NCBI RefSeq assembly: GCF_013408175.1
Contig: NZ_JACBYW010000011.1
Span: 1 to 64,000, forward strand
Source: Actinopolyspora biskrensis
GTDB lineage: Bacteria > Actinomycetota > Actinomycetes > Mycobacteriales > Pseudonocardiaceae
Direction of reading: 5' to 3'
DNA length: 64,000 bases
Numbering within the stretch: position 1 is the first letter of the stretch; every line of letters starts with the position of its first letter. The notes beneath the pieces were generated by a model that was not told the DNA's origin, ran no database searches, and saw only the letters and a program-made list of their open reading frames with translations. The position numbers and the translations under genes are program-made. This document shows, one piece after another, positions 34,024-41,514 of the stretch.

Positions 34024-35220
34024 TCAAGCACCGCTCTGCTCGTCCTCTTCGGACAGTATCCGGTCGGCGAGCGCGAAGGCACTGTTGGCCTTGGGCACAC
34101 CGGCGTAGACGGCCACGTGCATCAGCACCTGCCTGATGGTCTCCACGGCCACGCCGTTGCGCCGAGCCGCTCGAACGTGCATCGCGAGCTCGTCGTGATT
34201 ACCGGTCGCCGCCAGGATCGCGAGGGTGACGCAGCTGCGGGTCGGCCGGTCCATCTCCTCCGAGGCCCAGAGCTCGCCCCAAGCGTAACGGGTGATGAAG
34301 TCCTGGAAGGGCGCGGTGAACTCCGTGGTCCGCTCGTTGGTCCGATCGACGTGGGCGTCGCCGAGCACCTGCCTGCGAACGGCCGTTCCGGTGCCGGTCC
34401 TGCCCGGGGCCGACCCGTCACCGGCGGCTTCCTCGGCACCGAGGGACATGCGCTGTTCCTCACCCGCGAAATGCTCGCCCAGCAGACGATCGACCTGCTC
34501 GGGCCGCTCCACATTGGCCAGGTGCGCGGCGTTTTCCAGCACCTCCAGGCGCGCACCGGCGACACTCCCGGCGATGCGCTCGGCGTGCTCGGGCGGTGTC
34601 GCCCGGTCATCATACCCCGCCACCACGAGCGTGGGAGCGGTGATCCCGGCCAGCCGCTCGTCCAGCTCCATCGTCGCGATGGCTTCGCAGCACCCCGCGT
34701 AGCCCTCGTCGTCGGTGGCCGCGATCATGGCGCCGTACTTGGCGGACACGTCCCGCCTGGAAGCCAACTCGGGCGTGAACCAGCGTTCCAGAGTGGACCG
34801 CACCATCGCCGAGGTGCCGTTCGTCCGCACGAACTCGGCACGCTCCCGCCAACCGGACGCGGGCCCGAGGGCCGCGGAGGTGCACAGCAGGGCGAGCCGG
34901 TCGATCCGTTCCGGCGCGTTGCACGCCAACCACATGCCGGTCATCCCCCCGAGCGAGACACCGGCGAAGTGAGCTCTTCCGATCTCGAGGTGATCCAGCA
35001 GATCGAGCACGTCACGCCCGAGCAGCTCCAGGTCGTAGGGACCGGACGTGGCCGGGGTCTTTCCGTGACCACGCTGGTCGTAACGCAGCACCCGGAACCG
35101 CGCGGACAGGGCGGGCAGCTGCGCGTCCCACATCGTCCGGTCCGTGCCCAGCGAGTTGGACAGCACCAACACCGGGGCATGCGGCGGACCGGTCAGTTCA
35201 TAGTCCGGAATCACCGGCAC
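34024..35220 (-). CDS. pcaL: PcaL: 3-oxoadipate enol-lactonase / 4-carboxymuconolactone decarboxylase fusion
   Basis: A bifunctional enzyme of 398 residues for the two steps from 4-carboxymuconolactone to 3-oxoadipate. Residues 1-260 are an alpha/beta hydrolase (PcaD) with nucleophile elbow GVSLGG and the late His in ENAAHLANVERPEQV. After a linker, residues about 285-398 are a carboxymuconolactone decarboxylase (PcaC): TEFTAPFQDFITRYAWGELWASEEMDRPTRSCVTLAILAATGNHDELAMHVRAARRNGV. The fusion is known in actinobacteria. GTG 35220 gives MPVIPDYELTG; it overlaps the pcaB end by 23 bases. Confidence 0.95.
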   Translation of the reverse strand: MPVIPDYELTGPPHAPVLVLSNSLGTDRTMWDAQLPALSARFRVLRYDQRGHGKTPATSGPYDLELLGRDVLDLLDHLEIGRAHFAGVSLGGMTGMWLACNAPERIDRLALLCTSAALGPASGWRERAEFVRTNGTSAMVRSTLERWFTPELASRRDVSAKYGAMIAATDDEGYAGCCEAIATMELDERLAGITAPTLVVAGYDDRATPPEHAERIAGSVAGARLEVLENAAHLANVERPEQVDRLLGEHFAGEEQRMSLGAEEAAGDGSAPGRTGTGTAVRRQVLGDAHVDRTNERTTEFTAPFQDFITRYAWGELWASEEMDRPTRSCVTLAILAATGNHDELAMHVRAARRNGVAVETIRQVLMHVAVYAGVPKANSAFALADRILSEEDEQSGA

Positions 35221-36544
35221 TCGTCTCCTTCCAACGCGCGTACGCCTCCAGCGCACGGTCGACGAACTCCCCGGAGGAGCCCAGATAGCCCTCCGGGTCG
35301 GTCACCTCCAGCACGGCCTCCTCGGACAGCACCGAACGCACCGTCGGATCGTCGAGCAGCTCCGCACGCAGCCCGCCCTCGTCGTCCCCGATCCTGCTCA
35401 CCAGCCCGGTGACCAGTTCCTTGGCCCGCCGCGCACCGAGCTCCGGCGCGAGGACCGCGGAGACGCGCTCGGCGAGCAACGCCCCCTTGGTGACGTCCAG
35501 GTTGGTGCGCATGGCCGTGGTGCTCACCCGCAGATCGACCAGCATCTCCCTGGTCAGCGAAGCCGCGGACCCCGTGAGCCGCAGCAGCTCCGTGAACGGT
35601 TCCCACTCGGCCTGCCAGTTCCCCGCACCCCGCTCGTGCTCCTGGGGCATGGCCGAGAGCAACGTGGCGACCAGGCCGGGAACCCGCCGCGCCACGGCCG
35701 TCACGCGAACGGCACGGACCGGATTCCGCTTGTGCGGCATCGCCGAGGAACCACCGGAACGCCCTTCGGAGAGCTCACCCAACTCGGTCTGGGCACCCAG
35801 CTTGACGTCCAGCGCGATCTTTCCGAGCGTCCCGGCCACGGTGCCCAGGGCGGAGGCCAGTTCCCCCGTCCTCGTACGTTCGGTGTGCCAGGGAAGCACC
35901 GGCTCGGCCAGCCCCAGGCGTTCGGCCAGCGCGGCCGCGACCGGGACTCCGTCCGTCCCCAGCGTGGCCAGCGTTCCCACCGGGCCCCCGAACTGGACCG
36001 CGAGCCGTTCCCGCCGCAACCGCGACACCGACTCGGTCGCGTCGACCACCCCGCCGAGCCAGCTCGCGGTCTTCCTCCCGAAAGTGGTCGGCAGCGCCTG
36101 CTGCAACAGGCTCCGGCCCGTCATCACGGTGTCCCGGTGCTCCCGCGTGAGTCGCGCGCACTCGTCGGCCACACCGTGCAGCTCCTCCAGCAGCAGGTCC
36201 AGGGCCGCACGAGCCACCAGCATGGCGGCGGTGTCCACGACGTCCTGGCTCGTGGCCCCCCGGTGCACCCAACCGGACACGTCCTCCGGCACCCGTTCGG
36301 TCAGATCGCCGACCAGGGGAATGACCGGTGTCGCCGAGGCGGCCGCGCGTTCGGCGATCGAGTCGGCGTCGAACCCGTCCACCACGCACTCGCGGGCGAT
36401 CCGCTCGGCGACTTCCGGGTCGAGCACTCCGACGTCGGCCTGTGCGCGGGCCAGCGCGGCCTCGAAGTCGAGCATGGCGGCCAGCCACGCGCGGCGGTCG
36501 GTGCACGCGGCGAAGCGTTCGGTGACGAACGTTGGGGTGAACAA
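35198..36544 (-). CDS. pcaB: 3-carboxy-cis,cis-muconate cycloisomerase
   Basis: Converts 3-carboxymuconate to 4-carboxymuconolactone. The 448-residue member of the fumarase/argininosuccinate lyase superfamily carries the signature GGSSAMPHKRNPV, the upstream RGATSQDVVDTAAMLVAR, and TGRSLLQQALPTTFG. The start is a TTG at 36544 with GAGG nine bases before it; no ATG fits the conserved N-terminus MFTPTFVTERFAACTDRRAWLAAMLDFEAALARA. It lies between pcaG and pcaL. Confidence 0.95.
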   Translation of the reverse strand: MFTPTFVTERFAACTDRRAWLAAMLDFEAALARAQADVGVLDPEVAERIARECVVDGFDADSIAERAAASATPVIPLVGDLTERVPEDVSGWVHRGATSQDVVDTAAMLVARAALDLLLEELHGVADECARLTREHRDTVMTGRSLLQQALPTTFGRKTASWLGGVVDATESVSRLRRERLAVQFGGPVGTLATLGTDGVPVAAALAERLGLAEPVLPWHTERTRTGELASALGTVAGTLGKIALDVKLGAQTELGELSEGRSGGSSAMPHKRNPVRAVRVTAVARRVPGLVATLLSAMPQEHERGAGNWQAEWEPFTELLRLTGSAASLTREMLVDLRVSTTAMRTNLDVTKGALLAERVSAVLAPELGARRAKELVTGLVSRIGDDEGGLRAELLDDPTVRSVLSEEAVLEVTDPEGYLGSSGEFVDRALEAYARWKETSAGDSGL

Positions 36545-36595
36545 GCCGTGCCCGTCCTCACTGATGTTCGCTGTTCGGGTCGTCGTGGGTCCGCC

Positions 36596-36643
36596 GGAGC
36601 GGAACCTCCGCTGCCGCTGAGCCGGTGCCCCGAGCCATCGGGG
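36596..36643. other. Two short hairpins between pcaG and pcaB
   Basis: AGCGGA-ACC-TCCGCT (36597-36611) and CCCCGA-GCCA-TCGGGG (36628-36643) are perfect small stem-loops in the 127-bp intergenic stretch, beside copy 3 of the dispersed repeat. They may belong to the repeat element. Confidence 0.4.
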
Positions 36644-36672
36644 AGCGACCGACTCGACCGGAAGACACCGGT
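36643..36672 (+). repeat. Dispersed intergenic repeat, copy 3
   Basis: GAGCGACCGACTCGACCGG followed by AAGACACCGG. It reaches to the pcaG stop codon. It shares the core with copies at 102-130 and 3531-3562. Confidence 0.6.
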
Positions 36673-37247
36673 CATACCGCGAAGAAGACGGTCTCGCCGG
36701 TTCCCTGCAACCTGATGTCGAAGCGGAAGGCCCCGTCCTCGACGCCCGCGATCAGGGTGCCGCGACGTTGTTGGTCCACCGTGGACAGCACGGGGTCGGC
36801 GGCGTTGGCCTCTTCCTCGTCCGGGAAGTAGATCCTGGTCACCACCCGGTCGAGCAAGCCGCGGGCCAGCACGGTCACGTCGATGTGCGGGGCCTCCCAC
36901 TCCCCCTCCGGGGTGGGAAGCGCACCGGGCCGGACCGTGCGGAACCAGAACTCCCCGTCCGATCCGGTGGCGCACCGCCCGAAACCGCGCGCGGAGGTGC
37001 TCGAACCGCGCGGGTCGTCCGGGTGGGCGAAACGACCGTGCTCGTCGGCCTGCCACATCTCGACCAGACCGTCCGGAACCGGTTCACCGGCGCCGTCGAG
37101 CAGGCGCCCCCGCAGCAGGAAGGCGTCCTCCGTGTCCGGGCCGACGACTTCGGGACCGTCCGGCCACGGCAAACCACCCGGCAGCGCGAAGAAGGGCCCC
37201 ACCGTCTGGGACGGCGTGGTCGCGGGACCGCCGTGCTCAGTCGTCAT
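36672..37247 (-). CDS. pcaG: Protocatechuate 3,4-dioxygenase, alpha subunit
   Basis: The non-catalytic alpha subunit of the intradiol dioxygenase that opens the ring of protocatechuate. The 191-residue protein begins TPSQTVGPFFALPGGLPW and has the intradiol core LLRGRLLDGAGEPVPDGLVEMWQADEHGRFAH, FGRCATGSDGEFWFRTVRPG and APHIDVTVLARGLLDRVVTRIYFPDE. The Tyr and second His iron ligands of the beta subunit are absent, as expected. Its start overlaps the pcaH end by 11 bases. Confidence 0.95.
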   Translation of the reverse strand: MTTEHGGPATTPSQTVGPFFALPGGLPWPDGPEVVGPDTEDAFLLRGRLLDGAGEPVPDGLVEMWQADEHGRFAHPDDPRGSSTSARGFGRCATGSDGEFWFRTVRPGALPTPEGEWEAPHIDVTVLARGLLDRVVTRIYFPDEEEANAADPVLSTVDQQRRGTLIAGVEDGAFRFDIRLQGTGETVFFAV

Positions 37248-37992
37248 CGTCGTCCTCCTCGTTCTCGAACGGGGTCGCCCTGCTACCGCGCAGCACGATG
37301 TCGAAGTGGTACGACAGCGCCCATTCCGGGATCGTGCTGTCCAGATCGAACTCGCAGATCATCCGCTCGCGCGCCTTCGGGTCGCGCACCGAGTTGAAGA
37401 TCGGGTCCTGATGGAACAACGGATCCCCGGGAAAATACATCTGGGTGATCAGCCGCTGCGTGAAGGCGCGCCCGAACAGCGAGAAATGAATGTGCGCCGG
37501 GCGCCAGGCGTTGTCGTGGTTCCGCCACGGGTAGGCACCGGGCTTGATCGTGACGAACCGGTAGCGACCGTGCTCATCGGTCATGCAACGCCCGACACCG
37601 GAGAAGTTCGGATCCAACGGGGCCGGGTGCCGGTCGCCCGCGTGCCGGTACCGGCCCGCGGCGTTGGCCTGCCAGGCCTCGACCAGCGTGTCCGGCACGG
37701 GTTTGCCGTCCGAGTCGAGCACCCGCCCACTGACAACTATCCGCTCGCCCAGCGGCTCGCCTTCGTGCTGGATCGTCAGGTCGTGGTCGGTTTCGGACAC
37801 CCGCTCGTGGCCGAGCACCGGTCCGGTGACCTCGGTGAGGTTCTGCGGTAAACGTTGAAGCGGTTCACTCGGGTGACGCAGCGACGTGGACCTGTACTCG
37901 GGGGTGTCCAGCGCCGGATGGCTGGAGTCATCACGCGCGTAGCTGGGCAGGAGCAGCCGGTCGGCCTGCCCCTCGATCGAGTCAGTGGACAT
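37237..37992 (-). CDS. pcaH: Protocatechuate 3,4-dioxygenase, beta subunit
   Basis: The iron-bearing subunit that cleaves protocatechuate to 3-carboxymuconate. In 251 residues it shows VVSGRVLDSDGKPVPDTLVEAWQANAAGRYRH (Tyr ligand), GRCMTDEHGRYRFVTIKPGAYPW (second Tyr region) and RPAHIHFSLFG (His ligands). A short run of Asp/Glu ends the protein and carries the ribosome site of pcaG. ATG 37992 has GGAG six bases before it; the GTG at 37998 is not usable. The 141-base gap before it holds a folded hairpin. Confidence 0.96.
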   Translation of the reverse strand: MSTDSIEGQADRLLLPSYARDDSSHPALDTPEYRSTSLRHPSEPLQRLPQNLTEVTGPVLGHERVSETDHDLTIQHEGEPLGERIVVSGRVLDSDGKPVPDTLVEAWQANAAGRYRHAGDRHPAPLDPNFSGVGRCMTDEHGRYRFVTIKPGAYPWRNHDNAWRPAHIHFSLFGRAFTQRLITQMYFPGDPLFHQDPIFNSVRDPKARERMICEFDLDSTIPEWALSYHFDIVLRGSRATPFENEEDDDDD

Positions 37993-38063
37993 GCTCACTC
38001 CCGACGTCTATAGGGTTTTCCCGTTCCTCGTTGAGGTTTTCCGCTCGGGTTGCCGGTTGGGCC

Positions 38064-38106
38064 GGGGGTTTCCTTCCGGCGCTCCCAGCGCCGGAACTTC
38101 CGCCCC
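38064..38106 (-). repeat. Structured hairpin between pcaF and pcaH, related to the TnpB left end
   Basis: Minus strand order: GGGGC, GGAAG, inner stem TTCCGGCGCT / loop GGG / AGCGCCGGAA, then GGAAA and CCCCC. The inner stem is a perfect 10 bp and the outer one 4 bp. The TnpB left end (39327-39366, plus strand) has the same plan: TCGGC, GGAAG, CCCCGGCG / CTCA / CGCCGGGG, AGGAA, GCCGA. Stem bases differ in a pairing-conserving way (CC-GG against TT-AA). It may be a leftover end of a related element, or a terminator. Confidence 0.55.
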
Positions 38107-38133
38107 GGCCGTCAACACGACAGAGAGCACCGG

Positions 38134-39315
38134 TCACGCGCGCAGCACGACGGCAAGGCCCTGACCGACCCCGATGCAGATCGCGGCGAGCCCCCAACCA
38201 CCCCCGCTACGGCGCAGCTGATGCGCCAGCGTGGTGAGGATGCGCGCCCCCGAGGCTCCGAGCGGGTGGCCGATGGCGATCGCGCCTCCCCGCTGATTGA
38301 CGATCTCCGGATCGAGCTCGGGCCACTCCGCCAGGCAGGCCAACGACTGCGCCGCGAACGCCTCGTTGAGCTCGACCGCGCTCAGATCACCCCATCCGAT
38401 CCCGGCCCGCTCCAGCGCGGTGCGCGCGGCCTCCACCGGTCCGATGCCGAAGACGTCGGGGTCCACGGCCGCGACCCCCCTGCTGACGACCCGTGCCAGC
38501 GGTTCGGCACCGGCCTGCTCGGCTCCCCGCTCGCTGCCGAGCAGCACGGCGGCGGCACCGTCGTTCATCGGGGAGGAATTGCCCGCGGTGACCGTTCCCC
38601 CCGAGCGGAAGACCGGCTTGAGCTTGCCGAGCTTGTCCGGCGAGGAATCCGTTCTGACCCCTTCGTCCTCGGTGAGCTCGGTCCCCGGAACCGGCACCAC
38701 CTCGTCGGCGAAGAGACCGTCACGCCAGGCGGCAGCGGCCCGCTCGTGACTGCGCGCGGCGAACGCGTCCTGATCCGCGCGGGTGATCCCGTAACGATCC
38801 GCCAGGACCTCCGCGCTCTCCCCCAGGGAGATGGTCCACTCCGGCGGCATCTCGGGATTGACCATGCGCCACCCCAGCGTCGTGGAGTGCAGCGTTTCGT
38901 GTCCCCGCGGGTAAGCGCGTTCCGGCTTCTGCAGCACCCACGGAGCGCGGCTCATCGACTCGACTCCGCCGGCCAGCACCACGTCCCCGTCACCGGTCTG
39001 CACGAACCTGCTCGCCTCGATGACGGCTTCCAGCCCCGAGCCGCACAACCGGTTGACCGTGGCCCCCGGGACACCGGTGGGAAGTCCTGCCAGCAGCGCG
39101 GCCATCCGCGCCACGTTGCGATTGTCCTCGCCCGCCCCGTTGGCGTCGCCGAACAGCACGTCGCACACCCGGGCCGGATCCAGTTCGGGGCTCCTGTCCA
39201 GCAGTGCCCTGACGGTGTGCGCGGCGAGGTCGTCTGGACGGACCTCGGCGAGCCCCTTGCCGTAACGCCCCACCGGGGTGCGTACCGCGTCGAGTACGTA
39301 TACCTCGTTGCTCAC
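38134..39315 (-). CDS. pcaF: Beta-ketoadipyl-CoA thiolase
   Basis: The last step of the pathway, splitting beta-ketoadipyl-CoA to succinyl-CoA and acetyl-CoA. The 393-residue thiolase has the nucleophilic Cys in TVNRLCGSGLEAV, the active-site GHPLGASGAR, and the C-terminal Cys in AAICIGVGQG. GAGEDNRNVARMAALLAG is typical of PcaF-type thiolases. The start is GTG 39315 with GGAG six bases before. Its ribosome site lies only about 12 bases from the edge of the TnpB element that separates it from pcaJ. Confidence 0.95.
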   Translation of the reverse strand: MSNEVYVLDAVRTPVGRYGKGLAEVRPDDLAAHTVRALLDRSPELDPARVCDVLFGDANGAGEDNRNVARMAALLAGLPTGVPGATVNRLCGSGLEAVIEASRFVQTGDGDVVLAGGVESMSRAPWVLQKPERAYPRGHETLHSTTLGWRMVNPEMPPEWTISLGESAEVLADRYGITRADQDAFAARSHERAAAAWRDGLFADEVVPVPGTELTEDEGVRTDSSPDKLGKLKPVFRSGGTVTAGNSSPMNDGAAAVLLGSERGAEQAGAEPLARVVSRGVAAVDPDVFGIGPVEAARTALERAGIGWGDLSAVELNEAFAAQSLACLAEWPELDPEIVNQRGGAIAIGHPLGASGARILTTLAHQLRRSGGGWGLAAICIGVGQGLAVVLRA

Positions 39316-39425
39316 CTGTTCTCCTATCGGCGGAAGCCCCGGCGCTCACGCCGGGGAGGAAGCCGATCCCGAGTGTTGTTGGGTGCCCACGCTCCGGACT
39401 TACTCGTGATCGACTGTCGTGTAAA

Positions 39426-40589
39426 ATGATCAGCATGCGGACGGCGTACAAGGTTCGGGCTTACCCGACCCCCGAGCAGGCGGCCCAGCTGGGCCGCACG
39501 TTCGGGTGCGTGCGCCTGGTGTGGAACAAGACCCTCGATGCGCGGCACCGCCGCTACCACACCGAAGGCCGCATAACCTCGTACAAAGAGACCGACGCGC
39601 AGCTGGCGGCGTGGAAACGCACCGATGATCTGGCGTTTTTGTCCGAGGTCTCCAGCGTGCCGCTGCAACAAACGCTGCGGCACCAGCACACCGCTTACGC
39701 GAGCTTCTTCGCCGGACGGGCGAAGTATCCGCGTTTCAAGTCCCGCAACGGAGGCCAGTCGGCGCACTACACGCGCTCCGCGTTCAAGCTCCGCGACGGG
39801 AAGCTGACGCTGGCCAAGCAGACGGCGCCGCTGGAGTTCGTGTGGTCCTGGGAAGCCGACCTGCTGGAGTCGTTGACCCCGACGATGGTGGTCGTCGCCC
39901 GCGAGCCGGACGGGCGCTGGTACGTGACCTTCGTCGTGGACACCGACGAGCCCGAACCCGCTCCACGCACGGGCGAGACTATCGGCGTCGACCTCGGAGT
40001 GAAGGACTTCGCTACCCTGTCCACCGGCGAGACCATCGCCAACCCGCGCCACCTGGACCGCAAAGCCCGCAACCTGGCCCGCTACCAGCGTCAAATGGCC
40101 CGCAAACAGCGCGGCTCCGCGAACCGGCGCAAAGCCAAGAAGAAGGTGGCACGGGCGCACCGCAAGGTTCGCCACGCCCGGCAGGATTTCCTGCACCGCA
40201 CCACCACGAACCTCGTGCACCGGGCCGACACGATCGCGATTGAAGACCTCAACGTGTCCGACATGACCAATAGCGCACGCGGCACCGAGCAGCAGCCCGG
40301 CCGCAACGTCAAGGCCAAGGCCGGGCTCAACCGCGCCGTGCTGGACGCCGCGTTGGGCGAGTTCCGGCGTCAGCTGGAGTACAAGACCAGCCGCGCGGGC
40401 ACGACCCTCGCGGTGGTCGACCGCTGGTACCCGTCCAGCAAGACCTGCTCCGCGTGTGGATACCTGCTGGAGAAGTTGAGTCTTTCCACCCGGGCGTGGA
40501 CGTGTCCCGACTGCGGCACCCGGCACGACCGGGACCACAACGCCGCGAAGAACATCCTTGCCGCTGGTCGAGCGGTAGCCGGGCCGTAG
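39426..40589 (+). CDS. tnpB: TnpB RNA-guided nuclease (IS605 OrfB family)
   Basis: A 387-residue TnpB, a programmable DNA nuclease guided by an RNA from the element's right end and an ancestor of Cas12. It has the N-terminal helix-turn-helix region (YKVRAYPTPEQAAQLGRTFGCVRLVWNKTL) and a RuvC domain with all three acidic residues: Asp189 in IGVDLGVKD, Glu273 in IAIEDLNVSDM, Asp370 in HDRDHNAAKN. The zinc finger is CSACG and CPDCG (Cys341, 344, 360, 363). Length and spacing match active homologues, so activity is plausible. An ATG nine bases downstream (MRTAYKV) is an alternative start. Confidence 0.92.
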   Translation: MISMRTAYKVRAYPTPEQAAQLGRTFGCVRLVWNKTLDARHRRYHTEGRITSYKETDAQLAAWKRTDDLAFLSEVSSVPLQQTLRHQHTAYASFFAGRAKYPRFKSRNGGQSAHYTRSAFKLRDGKLTLAKQTAPLEFVWSWEADLLESLTPTMVVVAREPDGRWYVTFVVDTDEPEPAPRTGETIGVDLGVKDFATLSTGETIANPRHLDRKARNLARYQRQMARKQRGSANRRKAKKKVARAHRKVRHARQDFLHRTTTNLVHRADTIAIEDLNVSDMTNSARGTEQQPGRNVKAKAGLNRAVLDAALGEFRRQLEYKTSRAGTTLAVVDRWYPSSKTCSACGYLLEKLSLSTRAWTCPDCGTRHDRDHNAAKNILAAGRAVAGP

Positions 40590-40717
40590 CCGGGCGAAGC
40601 CTGTGGAGCCGATGTCAGCCTGCAAGGGTCCTCCCTTCAGCAGTCGGCAACGAAGCAGGAAGCATCGGGTGCGAGCCCGATGGGAATCCCCCGCCCCCAG
40701 GCAGGGGAAGAAGTCAA
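40590..40717 (+). ncRNA. Candidate reRNA (omega RNA) scaffold, with guide from 40718
   Basis: In TnpB elements the guide RNA overlaps the 3' end of tnpB and runs to the right end; the bases just beyond the element are the guide. Here hairpin CATCGGG-TGCGAG-CCCGATG (40663-40682), GGAAT, and CCCCCGCC-CCCA-GGCAGGGG (40688-40707, one mismatch) precede GTCAA. By analogy the guide would be 40718-40737, which is the antisense of the pcaJ 3' end. The RNA's 5' end probably lies inside tnpB. No expression evidence exists here. Confidence 0.6.
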
Positions 40718-41514
40718 GACGACTCTCCGTTCCCGAGGGTTGCCTTCAGTTCCCGCAGGACCGTCAGTTCCCGCTCGGTGGGCGGTTCCTGCGTTCCCAC
40801 CTCGTCAGCGGTGCGCAGCGGCCAGCCGGTGGCAGCACGTACCTGTTCCACCTCGACCTCGGGAGCGACCCGGCTCAGGACCAGCTCCCCGGTCGCGAGG
40901 TCCGGTTCCAGCACACCGAGGTCGGTGATCACCCGTACCGGCCCCTTGCCCGGCAGTCCCAGCTGTTCGCGCGCACGGCCGTCCCTGCCGTATCCCACCG
41001 AGGTGACGAAGTCCACCGCGGAGACGAACGCCTTCGGGTTGTGCCGCATCACGATGAGCACCTCACCGCAGGAAGTGGCGATCTCCGGCGCGCCTCCCGC
41101 ACCGGGAAGACGGACCTTCGGGTCGTGGTAGTCCTCCCCGATGACGGTGGTGTTGATGTTGCCGTAACGGTCCACCTGAGCACCGCCGAGAAAACCGACG
41201 TCGACCCTGCCCGGCTGCAACCAGTAGTTGAAGATCTCGGGAACACCGACCACGGAGTCAGCGGTCTCCGCGAGGACACCGTCCCCGATGGACAGCGGCA
41301 ACCGTTCCGGTTCGGCACCGAGAGTACCGGACTCGTAGATCAGCACCAGTCCCGGAGCGTGGGTGCGACGCGCGAGGTTGGCCGCCGTGCTCGGCAGGCC
41401 GATCCCGACGAAACACACCGCCTCGTCACGCAGCGAGCGGGCGGCGGCCACGGTCATCATCTCGTCCGAGGTGAACTCGCCCCCGGTTGCGGAATCGGAT
41501 CGAGGACTGCTCAT
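40714..41514 (-). CDS. pcaJ: 3-oxoadipate CoA-transferase, subunit B
   Basis: With PcaI it moves CoA from succinyl-CoA to 3-oxoadipate. The 266-residue protein has the CoA-transferase beta signature YESGTLGAEPE, an upstream GIGLPSTAANLARRTHAPGLVL, and FLGGAQVDRYGNINTTVIGEDYHDPKVRLPGAGGAPEIAT. Its ATG overlaps the pcaI stop (ATGA). The last residues (TLGNGESS) run into the TnpB element, whose terminal TCA supplies the stop codon. The original stop may have been different but very close. Confidence 0.95.
   Translation of the reverse strand: MSSPRSDSATGGEFTSDEMMTVAAARSLRDEAVCFVGIGLPSTAANLARRTHAPGLVLIYESGTLGAEPERLPLSIGDGVLAETADSVVGVPEIFNYWLQPGRVDVGFLGGAQVDRYGNINTTVIGEDYHDPKVRLPGAGGAPEIATSCGEVLIVMRHNPKAFVSAVDFVTSVGYGRDGRAREQLGLPGKGPVRVITDLGVLEPDLATGELVLSRVAPEVEVEQVRAATGWPLRTADEVGTQEPPTERELTVLRELKATLGNGESS

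Larger units (their letters stand above)
39326..40717 (+). mobile_element. IS200/IS605-type TnpB-only element
   Basis: About 1.39 kb. The left end has a double stem-loop (39327-39366) and the right end has two hairpins (40663-40682 and 40688-40707) followed by AAGAAGTCAA, a typical end of IS1341-like elements. It carries tnpB but no tnpA, so movement would need a transposase elsewhere. It lies antisense inside the pca operon, exactly between the pcaJ stop and the pcaF ribosome site, so neither frame is broken. The pcaJ TGA itself uses the TCA of the element's last bases. The left boundary is approximate. Confidence 0.75.

Noticed and set aside
38064-38106. Simple rho-independent terminator as the sole explanation for the pcaF-pcaH hairpin
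   Set aside because: It lies inside a same-strand operon and shares its two-level fold and the GGAAG/GGAA loop with the TnpB left end, so it is treated as a related element end; a terminator role is not excluded.
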